The notes under the pieces were generated by a model. That model did not search any database. It was not told the origin of the DNA and was given only the letters and a program-made list of their open reading frames with translations. A DNA stretch of 16,463 nt from CAVRZY01 sp963725415 (GTDB lineage Bacteria > Acidobacteriota > Terriglobia > Bryobacterales > Bryobacteraceae): NCBI GenBank assembly GCA_963725415.1, contig CAVRZY010000323.1:1-16463 (forward strand), written 5' to 3'. The translations under genes and the position numbers were made by a program. This document shows positions 1 through 7,764 of this stretch, piece after piece (position 1 is the stretch's first letter; the number at the start of each line of letters is the position of its first letter).

Positions 1-192
1 ACTGGTGTGGAACAACTGGTCGTCTGGTCCAAGACAACCGCCACAGGCGATGTTCTCGACGGATTCGTTCAGTCCGTAGATCCTCTTCCATGCCGCCACG
101 GTGCACTGCTGATGCGCAACGCCCTTGACGTCGCCAAGGTAAGCCGGACAATCTGAGCACAGCACTCCGCATGCGGACATCATCCTAGCCAT
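1..192 (-). CDS. DUF3795-type cysteine-rich protein, partial (N-terminus only)
   Basis: The minus strand is open from an ATG at 192 to the left edge, giving 64 residues with no stop. An AGGGAAG stretch lies just upstream of the ATG as a plausible ribosome binding site. The N-terminus reads MARMMSACGVLCSDCPAY, and the cysteine pattern (Cys8, Cys12, Cys15, later Cys30, then a CGGC pair at Cys50/Cys53) is the hallmark of the DUF3795 family. These are short proteins of unknown function, presumed to bind metal through the cysteines. An alternative ATG lies four codons downstream. The gene reads away from the IS66 remnant and its C-terminus is outside the window. The family call is from recognised motif spacing only; no biochemical role can be assigned. 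Confidence 0.7.
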   Translation of the reverse strand, partial: MARMMSACGVLCSDCPAYLGDVKGVAHQQCTVAAWKRIYGLNESVENIACGGCLGPDDQLFHTS

Positions 193-437
193 CTTATCTT
201 CCCTGGGCTGGGGCTAAACGCTTCTGAAGAGAATGCCCTGCTCTAGCCCTGCGAATTAACACCTGCTCACCCTCAATGTACCTCACAAGAGAGACCTGTG
301 CGAACAGTGCTTCAGTCGTTGCCCAAAAACCCTACCCGATTCTGCGGTTTCAGAGGCCCGTTTTGGCGGCCATTTCAGAGCGTCACCCAACCTTGGCCGC
401 AGTCGATCCTTTCCGGCCATGCGGGATTCATCATACC

Positions 438-1698
438 CTATGCCGCATCCAAGAGGGCTCCGGCCCGCGCCAGCGTCTCGCGGTAATTCCAGGGCATCCA
501 CTCCGACGGCTTTTGGTTCAACTCCTCGGCATGCCGCTGCAACTCGGTGAGGTAGTCGAACGGATTGACGCCGTTCAGTTCGCAGGTGTGGATCAGGCTC
601 ATGAACAGGTCTCCCATCTGCGCCCCATTCCGGGTCTTGTAGAACAGAGAGTTTTTGCGATGGAGGATGGCCTTCTTCAGCGCCCGTTCCACGATGTTAT
701 TGTCCAGGGGCGCTCCCGGCTCCCGCAGGAATAACGTAAGTTTCTTCCAGTGCTTGAGCAGATAGGAGATCGCCTGACCCAGGCCGGAGTTCGGCTCCAC
801 TTTCCTTTCGTCCAACTGGGCATGCAGCCAGGCAAGCAGTTTTTCCATTACCGGGCCGCTGTGCTCCTGGTGGAAGTGGAGGCGCTCTTCCGGCGACATG
901 CCCTGTCCCCGCGCCACCGCATCATAGCCGTAGAGTTCTTCCAGAGTCTCCAGCACGAACCGGAACTGGCCGGGAAAATTCGGTGTCACCTTCACGGAGT
1001 TCCGCCGGCCGTGCGCTATACAGTTAGCCAGCAGCGTCTGGAGCGGCTCGGGAAGTTTCGGCACATTCCTCGACAGGGCGTCGCACATTTGAATGGGGGG
1101 AGGCAGACCTGCCGGCCGCTGCTTGAGCACCTCTGCCAAGTTCTCACCGGCGTGCTTACACCCGGTGAAAAACAGCGCGATGCGGTGTTCCTGGTAGATC
1201 CATACCATCCCGCTGGTGAACACTCCGGTCCGCTCCGGCGCAATGTCCGCATCCCGGTCCAGCGACAGCACGCGCATGGAAGTGTCGTCGTTGTGCACCA
1301 CTTCCCCTTGCGCCGCCTGGCGAATCAGTTCCTCCAGCGTGGGTTGCATCGCTGCCGCGGTTTCCGCCACAATCTCGCATTGCGTGGCCACCGGCAGCGG
1401 GATGCCCAGGCTCTCTTCCAGACCTTCCGGTCGATACCATTGCACCTCAGCTTCTCCAACTCATATACCGTCGCGGCCATGGGCGGCTGCCCCTTGATCC
1501 GCACCAGCAAGCCGGGATCGCGCTGCGAATAAACCTTGCCGCGCTGGCACTCCGGACACCGATCTCCTGCCTTTAACGACGCATGGGGAACCGCGACTTT
1601 GCGCGCTCCTTGATACGCCGCGGCGCCGTTGCGCCCGTGCCCGGCGGCCGTACTGTTCGGGGCGTGCTCCCCCGGGCGGCTTACGCCTCTTTACAGAC
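438..1698 (-). pseudogene. tnpC: IS66 transposase TnpC, broken by deletions and frameshifts
   Basis: The longest intact piece (438-1445, GTG start, 335 residues) carries the IS66 DDE core. It has HNDDT, then MCDALSRN, then NNIVERALKKAILHRKNS, and a normal C-terminus ending in a NYRETLARAG-type tail. Upstream, in another frame, is the zinc-binding N-terminal part (CPECQRGKVY and ATVYELEKLRCN, about 1445-1665). Family members have roughly 40 residues between LRCN and the ESLGIPLP segment, and these are missing here, so a deletion near 1440-1450 also shifted the frame. Further upstream the frame changes again at a run of five C on the + strand (1669-1673). Removing one base restores RKPPGEHAPN reading into the zinc domain. 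The first ~80-100 residues of a normal TnpC (~500 aa) are absent. The catalytic acidic residues survive, but the protein should be inactive. Confidence 0.85.
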
Positions 1699-1922
1699 CG
1701 CCCCTTCGACAGCCGTTTCTGCGCCAGCCGGAACCCTAGGCCGTCATAGACCAGAATGCGGATCGAGGTCCCGCGCCGGCTGCGGAACACAAACAGACAC
1801 CCCGAAAAAGGATCTGCCTGGAGTTTGCCCTGGCACAACCGGGCGAGACTGTCAATCCCCTTCCTTCCATCCACCGCCTCGATCGCCACCAGAATCCGCA
1901 TCTGCGGCGCGATCTGAATCAC
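1699..1922 (-). pseudogene. tnpB: IS66 accessory protein TnpB, C-terminally truncated and fused to tnpC
   Basis: Reading from a GTG at 1922, the frame gives an IS66 TnpB signature: EAVDGRKGIDSLARL, then DPFSGCLFVFRSRRG, then ILVYDGLGF and KRLSKGR. After KGR (about 1699) the usual C-terminal FRWWP-type ending is lost. The frame runs straight into TnpC-like KRRKPPG, which indicates a deletion that removed the end of tnpB and the start of tnpC. The GTG start overlaps the tnpA stop (GTGA), the usual translational coupling in this family. TnpB is an accessory protein needed for IS66 transposition; its exact role is not well defined. The remnant lacks only the C-terminal third but is unlikely to be functional. 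Confidence 0.8.
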
Positions 1923-2111
1923 GCCGACTCCCACAGCGCCCGGCTCAACCCCGCCAGATCCGGCGTCCTGGTTCCTTTCCACTGGATGCGTACCTTACCG
2001 CGTGGCCCTTCCAGTCGGCAAACGGCCGCTGTGCGAACTCCGCCAGCGTTCGAAGCGCCGGTAAACCCTCGGCATGTCGGCTGGAACCCCAGGCAGCGCC
2101 TTGGTTGCCAT
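1919..2111 (-). pseudogene. tnpA: IS66 accessory protein TnpA, internally deleted
   Basis: An ATG at 2111 sits seven bases after a perfect AAGGAGG ribosome binding site. The reading frame begins MATKALPGVPADMPRVY and continues RRFERWRSSHSGR, but stops at 1995 after 38 residues. In another frame the sequence then ends VRIQWKGTRTPDLAGLSRA with a stop at 1919-1921 that overlaps the tnpB start. That second piece looks like the C-terminus of the same protein. The middle is missing, so an internal deletion with a frame change is inferred near 1995-2005. The N-terminal RFERWR region and the junction with tnpB support the tnpA identity; similarity to a specific TnpA subgroup is from memory. Confidence 0.6.
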
Positions 2112-2118
2112 CGTCGGT

Positions 2119-2125
2119 CCTCCTT
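2119..2125 (-). promoter_or_regulatory. Strong ribosome binding site of IS66 tnpA
   Basis: The minus strand reads AAGGAGG seven bases before the ATG at 2111. This fixes the start of the tnpA remnant, which is otherwise too short to be called with confidence. Confidence 0.7.
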
Positions 2126-2133
2126 TGCACCTA

Positions 2134-2155
2134 CCGGGCGTAAGACCGACGTTAC
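2134..2155 (-). repeat. Probable terminal end of the IS66 element (tnpA side)
   Basis: On the minus strand this 22-base stretch begins GTAACGTCGG and lies about 25 bases upstream of the tnpA ribosome binding site. IS66-family ends commonly begin GTAA, so this is the likely terminal repeat. The eight bases outside it on the + strand (CAACTATG, 2156-2163) would be the target duplication, but no second copy was found on the other side. Confidence 0.5.
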
Positions 2156-2206
2156 CAACTATGAGCGAGCGGAGTCATGCAGGCTTGCCGAAAGCTCACC
2201 GCCCCC

Positions 2207-3616
2207 CTACGTGTAAACAAACTCCGCCGTCGCCGTGCAGTCCCGGTCCGAAACCAGCCGCACCCAGTGCGCACTGAAACCCGCCGGGAACACGTGATAC
2301 CGGTACTCCCCCGCACCCAGCGCAACGGTCTCGTACTTCTCCCAGGCCCCGTACCCCAAAAAGTCCACCTCGATTGCCACCTTCGCTGCGGCGCTCACCT
2401 TCAAGTGCAGCACCTTCTTGTCGAAACCGGTCATCAGGAACGCATCCGACGGCTCGCCGGCCTTCACCGCCGTCGCCCGCCATGGCCCGCCCCAGCCCTG
2501 CGGCTTCCCGAACCGCCACAGATCATCGGTCTTCCCGAACCAGATCCCGCTCTGCGGCTGCCCTCCCAGCGGGTTGTTGTCCTGGTTGGGTGTCCCTTCA
2601 TTGCCCGCCATCACGAACAGTCCCCGGAACGTGCAGTAATCCGGGATCACTCGCAGATGCGTCGAGATCGGCCTCACCCCCCAGATGGCCTCCTCGAACA
2701 CCATGGGCGATAGCTCATAGAACATCCCGTGGCAATCCATCAGGAACCGTTCGGTCTCCACCTCCCGGATCCGCGTCCACTCCGTCTGCCAGTATTGGTC
2801 GAAGGCGTGGCTGGCCTTCGGCAACCGGTACCTGCGCCACCTGCCCTTGATCAGCGCCCAGAACAGCGCTGAGGCCTCGTCCCAGCCCGTGGCGAACACC
2901 GCGCCTCCGAAATTCGGCCGCCCCGCGCATTCCATGTGCGGCTTCCAGCTCACCACCTGCCAGCGCTTCCCGTCCCACTCCGCCAGCCCGCCCTGCGATT
3001 CGCCCCACTCCGTGTAGGTATTGTTCGCCACCACCACCCGGTCCTGCCCCGTGTGCCCGCCCTTGAAGTGCGGCGGTTTCTTCAGCCCCAGCTCCCTCAC
3101 CAGGTTGAAAAGCATCGCGGCCTTCAGCGTGGTAACGTCCAGCTCGAAGTACTCGCCCTCCATCCCCAGCATGTACACCCGATTCGCGGGATCCGTCAGG
3201 TGCGTCATGGTCGCCGTCAACCGGTAGTCCAGCAGGTCCTTGATCACCCGGATGTTGCCCGCCATGTCAATGGCGTACGGCCCGATGAAGACCTGGTTCG
3301 ATTGCGTGTGCACCAGCCGGTTGGCGTGCGTCCCATTGCTGACGTGCCGCTGCCGGATTTTGAGGTTCTCGTCGATCTCGTACAGCCCCGTCCCCGATCC
3401 CGTCTTCGCCTTGTGCGACACATAGGTCACCGCCCACAGCACATCGGCCCACGGCATCAGCGCGCCCACGCCGCTCTCGCTGCGCGCCGGCCCCGTGTCG
3501 GCCTTCACCCCAACATTCGGAATCCCTGGCAGGAAGCTCTGCGAACGCCCCGGCCACGCCAGCAGGCCCCCGCCCGCTACCATCATGCTCTTCAGTAACT
3601 CTCTCCGTGTTCTCAT
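2207..3616 (-). CDS. Tat-exported protein of unknown function
   Basis: 469 residues from ATG at 3616. The N-terminus MRTRRELLKSMMVAGGGLL is a twin-arginine (Tat) signal: a TRRELLK motif followed by a hydrophobic stretch, with likely cleavage near residue 25. This suggests a folded protein exported to the periplasm. The body has repeated beta-rich, tryptophan- and aromatic-rich segments (for example around GGLAEWDGKRWQVVSW and SGIWFGKTDDLWRFG) that could be blades of a beta-propeller. I do not recognise a named family and see no catalytic motif. The C-terminal ~90 residues may form a separate beta-sandwich. No good Shine-Dalgarno precedes the ATG. It is divergent from the sugar kinase gene by 29 bp, so a link to sugar metabolism is possible but only inferred. 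Confidence 0.8.
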   Translation of the reverse strand: MRTRRELLKSMMVAGGGLLAWPGRSQSFLPGIPNVGVKADTGPARSESGVGALMPWADVLWAVTYVSHKAKTGSGTGLYEIDENLKIRQRHVSNGTHANRLVHTQSNQVFIGPYAIDMAGNIRVIKDLLDYRLTATMTHLTDPANRVYMLGMEGEYFELDVTTLKAAMLFNLVRELGLKKPPHFKGGHTGQDRVVVANNTYTEWGESQGGLAEWDGKRWQVVSWKPHMECAGRPNFGGAVFATGWDEASALFWALIKGRWRRYRLPKASHAFDQYWQTEWTRIREVETERFLMDCHGMFYELSPMVFEEAIWGVRPISTHLRVIPDYCTFRGLFVMAGNEGTPNQDNNPLGGQPQSGIWFGKTDDLWRFGKPQGWGGPWRATAVKAGEPSDAFLMTGFDKKVLHLKVSAAAKVAIEVDFLGYGAWEKYETVALGAGEYRYHVFPAGFSAHWVRLVSDRDCTATAEFVYT

Positions 3617-3645
3617 AACGGTGCCAATTTACGATACTAAAGCTT
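3617..3645. promoter_or_regulatory. 29-bp divergent gene start region
   Basis: Only 29 bases separate the start codons of the Tat-exported protein and the PfkB kinase. On the + strand a TACGAT (3630-3635) or GATACT (3633-3638) hexamer could be a -10 box very close to the kinase ATG. The opposite strand offers TAGTAT. Neither gene has a clear Shine-Dalgarno. Promoters must overlap the coding regions or give very short or leaderless transcripts. The box assignments are weak. Confidence 0.3.
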
Positions 3646-4563
3646 ATGCCTCGTGTGCTCTTCATCGGTGACATCAACGTGGACGTGATGATGGGAGGAA
3701 TGGAGTCCCTGCCCATCGTCGATCGCGAGGTGACCTGCAAAACCTTCGACGTCGTCATGGGCGCCTCCACCGTGATCTGCGCCTGCGCCTACCGCTGCCT
3801 TGGAGGCCAAGTCGCCTTCGCCGGCCTGGCCGGCAACGACGACTACGGCGACTTCATGCTGCGCGGGCTCCGCGAGTTCGGCATCGACACCGGCCTGGTC
3901 AAGCGAACCAGCGAGGTCAGGACCGGCGTTACCGTCAATCTGATCTACGAGAACACGCGCACCCAGGTCACCTACGCTGGAACCATCGCCGCCTTCGAGG
4001 GGCCGGACCTCGATGCCTCCGTCTTCCGCGGCTTTGGTCACATCCATTGCGCCGGCGTCTACCTTCAAACCAGGTTCAAGCCCCGCATCACCGCCCTGTT
4101 GAAGCTGGCCCGAAGCCTGGGCGTCTCCACCTCACTCGATCCGCAGTGGGACGCCACGGAAAACTGGCAATACATGGATGAGTGGCTCCCGCTGCTCACC
4201 TACCTGTTCGTCAACCAGGACGAGGCCATCTCCATCGCCAAGGCGTCTTCCCTCACCAAGGCCTGCCAATGGCTGGCCGCGCGCACCCACTGCCCCTTGA
4301 TCAAGACCGGGAAGGATGGCGCTCTGGTCTGGACAGGCAACGCGGTCCAATCCGTGCCCACCCGTCAGGTCGAAGTGGTCGATACCACCGGCGCCGGCGA
4401 TTCCTTCGACGCCGGCTTCCTGTTCGCCACCCTGGAAAAGAAAATGGACCTCCTCGCTGCCGTCCAATTCGCTAACGCCGTGGCCGCCAGAAGCTGCACC
4501 TTCGTCGGCGGAGTCAACGCCCGCTCCACCTACGAAGACATCGTGCGGTTCCTTCACCCATAA
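3646..4563 (+). CDS. PfkB-family carbohydrate kinase (ribokinase-like)
   Basis: 305 residues, the usual length for ribokinase-like kinases, which transfer phosphate from ATP to a sugar or nucleoside hydroxyl in the cytoplasm. The N-terminal strand GDINVDVM (residues 8-15) and the glycine-rich GGQVAFAGLAGNDDYG segment match the substrate-binding half. The C-terminal PfkB signature DTTGAGDSFDAGF (residues 246-258) carries the anion-hole GAGD and catalytic Asp252. KTGKDGALV precedes it, as is typical. No signal peptide is present. The substrate cannot be read from the sequence. The 3' end overlaps the oppositely oriented FAD oxidoreductase gene by 10 bp, and the 5' end is 29 bp from a divergent Tat-exported protein. 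No clear Shine-Dalgarno lies before the ATG. Confidence 0.92.
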   Translation: MPRVLFIGDINVDVMMGGMESLPIVDREVTCKTFDVVMGASTVICACAYRCLGGQVAFAGLAGNDDYGDFMLRGLREFGIDTGLVKRTSEVRTGVTVNLIYENTRTQVTYAGTIAAFEGPDLDASVFRGFGHIHCAGVYLQTRFKPRITALLKLARSLGVSTSLDPQWDATENWQYMDEWLPLLTYLFVNQDEAISIAKASSLTKACQWLAARTHCPLIKTGKDGALVWTGNAVQSVPTRQVEVVDTTGAGDSFDAGFLFATLEKKMDLLAAVQFANAVAARSCTFVGGVNARSTYEDIVRFLHP

Positions 4564-6485
4564 CACCGCACCTCGAAAACCCGCGCGCACTCATCCCCGT
4601 TGGTGGCGCTCACTTGGATCCGAACCGCCTGCGCTTCGACCGCCTCGATCCGGTGCCGTCTCAGTCTCTGATGGTTCCCGCTCACCGCGACCGCCTCGAC
4701 AAGCTGTCCCTCTCGAGGTCTCCGGCACAGGATGCGGTAATCCCGCACCGTCTCCGGCTGCGGCGCGCGAATGATCCCGCGATTGGCGCTGTCGGAGCCC
4801 GTCAGCATCAACTCCCGCTGGAACCCGCTGTCGAAGGTGATCTGAACCTCTCGGATGGTTTGCGGCCTGTCCCAACCCAGCTCGATCCACGCCCCCTCGC
4901 TCCCCACCGGCCCCGCCCAGTGGTTGATCTGCTTCCCCGGAATGTCGCGCACCCAGCCGTTGAGGATGTTGGCCGCCTTGGCCTCGCCCCGCTCCCCCGA
5001 AACCGTAATCCGCGCCCCCCGCGCCAGGTCCCTGGGGTCCTCGTTGCGCAGGTTCTTGATGCTCTGGTCGTCCCGCAGCAGCGTCTGCTGTAACTCCCGC
5101 AGCCGCTCCGTCTGCTGGTAAAGCTGCCGCGGCTCGAGCCCATGCCGCACGCACAGCGCTGCCGCCGTGCCCACCGCCTGCCCCTCCACGCTGCACGTCC
5201 CCATCACCCGCGTCGAGGTGAACGCAACGTGGCTGGCGCTGATGTTCCGCCCCGCCATCATCAGATTGCTGATGTTCTTGCTGTAGAGCGATCGCAGCGG
5301 GATGTTGTACACCTCCGGCGTCCGCAGCACCGTGTTCGGCGGCAGATCCTCGCGGTCGATCCCGCTGGGCGGGTGATCGTCCATCGGCCAGCCCCCGATC
5401 GCCACCGCGTCCTCAAACTCGCCCTTCAGAAGATCGTGCTGCGTCAGGATGTGCTCCCCCACCAGCCGCCGGCTGCCTCGCTTGCCCGGCATCATCCCGA
5501 TCCAGTCCAACGCCCAGTTCGCGCTCTCCGAATGCTCCCCGCTGTTCTTGATGTAGTCCCACACCCCCATCACGATGCGCAGCAGCTCGAAGCGGATGCG
5601 CTCGTTGTCCCGAATGGTATCGAGCTGCCCGCCCCACTCGATCCACCAGTAGCCGTACTCCCACGACGTGATCTGGCGCATCCGCAACTGTTCCTTCCGG
5701 ATCTTGCGCGCCCACTTCGGCGGACTGAACGGCATCGGCCCCTCGTGCCGGCGCGAGGTGAACAGGATGCTCGAACCCAGCGTCTCGCGGTCCGCCTTCT
5801 CCGGCGCCAGCGATTCGTTGAATTCGCTGCGCGCCTCCCGCCCCTGCCGCATCTCGGCCCCCGCCTCCAGCCCCAGCCGTGAGTCTCCCGTGCAGTCGCA
5901 ATAGATCTTTGCCTTGATCCGGTAGAGGTGCTCGCTCTTGTCGCAGCGCACCAGCGCCTCCTCGATCCGCCCGCCTCTGGTCCTGGCCCGGAACAGCACG
6001 CTCTCCAGCAGCAGCGTGATGTTCGGCTCGCTGACCACCTTGTCGTACAGCAGCAGGTCCCACAGCTCGAAGCACCGCTGCGGATTGTTCACCGCATCCT
6101 CCAGCCGGAACTCCTCCAGCAGCCCGCCCTCCCGCCAGCCCGGCCGGCTCTTGTGCGAGTTCGCCCCCACGATGTGCATCTTCACCTCGCTGGAAGCGTT
6201 CCCGCCCAGCCGCGACCGGTCCTGCGCCAGCACCACCTTGGCCCCATGCCGCGCCGCCGCCACCGCCGCGCACAACCCCGCCATCCCCCCGCCCGCCACC
6301 AGCACATCGGTATCCAGTTCCACCAGCCGCATGTGCGGCTCCCCAGGCAACGCCCGCCTGACCCCGCCCGCCGGAGCGATCCGCTCGAACTCCGGCTGCG
6401 CCTGCTCCCCCGGGCCCTCACCCGCCAGCACCACCATAGAATAAGGGCCTACCCCGAGACCGCCCAAGAACTCCCGTCGCTTCAC
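4554..6485 (-). CDS. Tat-exported FAD-dependent oxidoreductase with discoidin-like C-terminal domain
   Basis: 643 residues from a GTG at 6485 behind a strong GGGAGG site. The N-terminus MKRREFLGGLGVG is a Tat signal (KRREFLG), which fits a cofactor-loaded periplasmic enzyme. The Rossmann FAD motif VAGGGMAG lies at residues 63-70, followed by the second conserved segment DRSRLGGNASS. Near the end of the catalytic part, NLMMAGRNISASHVAF and RVMGTCSVEGQAVGTAAA match the C-terminal FAD signature of the FAD_oxidored (PF12831) family. Residues ~495-640 form a beta-rich region starting GARITVSGERGEA, with GAWIELGWDRPQTIREVQI, resembling an F5/8 type C (discoidin) sugar-binding domain. The substrate is unknown; a polysaccharide-linked role is an inference from that domain. 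It starts 33 bases after the stop of the TPR gene on the same strand, so the two are likely co-transcribed. Confidence 0.88.
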   Translation of the reverse strand: MKRREFLGGLGVGPYSMVVLAGEGPGEQAQPEFERIAPAGGVRRALPGEPHMRLVELDTDVLVAGGGMAGLCAAVAAARHGAKVVLAQDRSRLGGNASSEVKMHIVGANSHKSRPGWREGGLLEEFRLEDAVNNPQRCFELWDLLLYDKVVSEPNITLLLESVLFRARTRGGRIEEALVRCDKSEHLYRIKAKIYCDCTGDSRLGLEAGAEMRQGREARSEFNESLAPEKADRETLGSSILFTSRRHEGPMPFSPPKWARKIRKEQLRMRQITSWEYGYWWIEWGGQLDTIRDNERIRFELLRIVMGVWDYIKNSGEHSESANWALDWIGMMPGKRGSRRLVGEHILTQHDLLKGEFEDAVAIGGWPMDDHPPSGIDREDLPPNTVLRTPEVYNIPLRSLYSKNISNLMMAGRNISASHVAFTSTRVMGTCSVEGQAVGTAAALCVRHGLEPRQLYQQTERLRELQQTLLRDDQSIKNLRNEDPRDLARGARITVSGERGEAKAANILNGWVRDIPGKQINHWAGPVGSEGAWIELGWDRPQTIREVQITFDSGFQRELMLTGSDSANRGIIRAPQPETVRDYRILCRRPREGQLVEAVAVSGNHQRLRRHRIEAVEAQAVRIQVSATNGDECARVFEVRCYG

Positions 6486-6491
6486 CGCACA

Positions 6492-6497
6492 CCTCCC
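6492..6497 (-). promoter_or_regulatory. Ribosome binding site fixing the GTG start of the FAD oxidoreductase
   Basis: The minus strand reads GGGAGGT followed by five to six bases and GTG at 6485. This site, together with the Tat signal that starts exactly there, decides for the GTG start. Confidence 0.7.
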
Positions 6498-6516
6498 GTT
6501 CCCGCTACCCGAAGGC

Positions 6517-6537
6517 GGCTAGCGGCTAGCGGCTAAT
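6517..6537. repeat. Heptanucleotide tandem repeat (GGCTAGC)
   Basis: Three consecutive 7-base units, GGCTAGC GGCTAGC GGCTAAT, span the stop codon of the TPR gene. A 13-base piece of the same sequence (GCTAGCGGCTAAT) recurs at 15479-15491. Confidence 0.75.
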
Positions 6538-7757
6538 ACTACCTCATCGATCCACACCGTCCCGCTGATCTTGTTGTCAAACTTCAGCGACGGCTCCCGC
6601 ACCACCTGGATCTCCACCAGCTTGGTCCGCTCCGGCGTGCGGAATCTCAGCTCGACCCGCCTCCAGTCCGTCGTCCCTCGCAGCCGCTCCGTTCTCACAT
6701 CCAGCCGCCGCCCATCTTCCGCATCCACAATCCGGAATCCCACCCCCTGGTCGGTGGTAATCTCGGATGCCCGCATCTCTGCCTCGAACCGGTAGGTGCC
6801 CGGTTTTACGACCTCTCTCTGCGATACATGGTTGTAAGCCACGTTCTCCTTCCCCTCGAACCGGATTCGCAAAGACCACCGGCCTGAGCTCGCCACCGCC
6901 GCATCCCTTTCTGCGTGCACGCCTTGGCAAGACGCGATCCGCCAATCGAAGGTCGTGCCCGCCGGCTCGCGCTCGAAGCTTCCGTTGTAAACAGAATTTA
7001 AGACCCGATACCCCTCTTCGCGGGGAGCGACATGCGCCGCCCACATGCTCGCCGCCGCCTGGTACTCCCCCAACCTAACCAGGAACGCCGCATACTCGTC
7101 CGCCAACCGGTCGTCGGCGAAAGAATGCGCGCCCATCCACTCCCAGGCTGCTCGCGCCTCCCTTAGCCCGCCTTGCCCCAGTACGTACCGGAAAAAGGAC
7201 TGCGCCGCCCGCTTGTCCGCCGGTATCCCGCGAGCCAGCACCTCCTCGATGCTCACCCCCATCCGGCTGTAGGAGCCGAAAACTGCCGCATCGTAGTCCG
7301 GCGCCATTCCTAGCACCCGGCTCGTATAAGGCAGCGCTTTCTGCTCTTCTCCAATGCGGAAATGGAAGTTCGCCGCGCGCAGCAGAGTCTGGGGCGAGTG
7401 CGGCCCTGACTCGACCCCTCGTTGGAAGCAGTACCGGGCCTGCTCCGTTTGGCCGGCCTCCAACAACGCCTCTCCCAGGTCGCACCACCGATACGGCGAC
7501 GCCGTGTCCCGCCGCAGAGCCTCCCCGAACAGCTCCACTGCCCCGTCCGGCCCCTCCACCTCGCCTGCCCACATGCGCTGTTGCGCGCGCGCCACCACCG
7601 AATCATCCGAGCTGACCAAGTGCCGGCGCAAGAGTGCCTCCGCACGTCGGTCGTCCTTCCACGTGGCCTCATACAACACCGCCGTGCAGCAGTACGCGCC
7701 AACCAGAAATCCTAGTATTACCAGATAGACCGGTACGATCCTACCATGGGCAGTAAT
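6519..7757 (-). CDS. Membrane-anchored TPR protein with carbohydrate-binding-like C-terminal domain
   Basis: The conventional start would be GTG at 7679 (386 aa), but it has no ribosome binding site. The open frame extends upstream through a hydrophobic segment (IVPVYLVILGFLVGAY) that looks like a real N-terminal membrane anchor. The only start with translation signals there is ATT at 7757, preceded by GGAGG at seven bases, giving 412 residues. Residues ~60-160 hold TPR-like helical repeats (for example WCDLGEALLEAGQTEQARYC), suggesting protein-protein contacts. From ~245 to the end is a beta-sandwich resembling CBM4/9-type modules: NGSFEREPAGTTFDW at its start, SSGRWSLRIRFEG, and a final GTVWIDEVVL strand. 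It lies divergent to the EPS operon and upstream of the FAD oxidoreductase on the same strand. Similar TPR proteins often sit beside O-antigen ligase genes, so a role in surface polysaccharide is plausible but unproven. Confidence 0.75.
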   Translation of the reverse strand: MTAHGRIVPVYLVILGFLVGAYCCTAVLYEATWKDDRRAEALLRRHLVSSDDSVVARAQQRMWAGEVEGPDGAVELFGEALRRDTASPYRWCDLGEALLEAGQTEQARYCFQRGVESGPHSPQTLLRAANFHFRIGEEQKALPYTSRVLGMAPDYDAAVFGSYSRMGVSIEEVLARGIPADKRAAQSFFRYVLGQGGLREARAAWEWMGAHSFADDRLADEYAAFLVRLGEYQAAASMWAAHVAPREEGYRVLNSVYNGSFEREPAGTTFDWRIASCQGVHAERDAAVASSGRWSLRIRFEGKENVAYNHVSQREVVKPGTYRFEAEMRASEITTDQGVGFRIVDAEDGRRLDVRTERLRGTTDWRRVELRFRTPERTKLVEIQVVREPSLKFDNKISGTVWIDEVVLAASR

Positions 7758-7764
7758 AGTAGTT

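Larger units (their letters stand above)
438..2155 (-). mobile_element. Decayed IS66-family insertion sequence
   Basis: Read on the minus strand, the element runs from a terminal GTAAC at 2155 through tnpA, tnpB and tnpC remnants in the standard IS66 order. The GTGA overlap between tnpA stop and tnpB start (1919-1922) is retained. All three genes carry deletions or frameshifts, so the copy should be unable to move on its own. The tnpA-side end is visible at 2134-2155. I could not find a matching inverted end or an 8-bp target duplication downstream of tnpC in 193-437, so the left boundary given is simply the tnpC stop codon. The 193-437 stretch holds no gene I can support. Confidence 0.85.

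Noticed and set aside
193..437. Search for the second end of the IS66 element and a target duplication
   Set aside because: No sequence matching the GTAAC-type end or a CAACTATG duplication was found by eye.
750..1532. 260-codon open frame on the plus strand
   Set aside because: Antisense to the IS66 tnpC remnant, which has clear transposase motifs on the minus strand.
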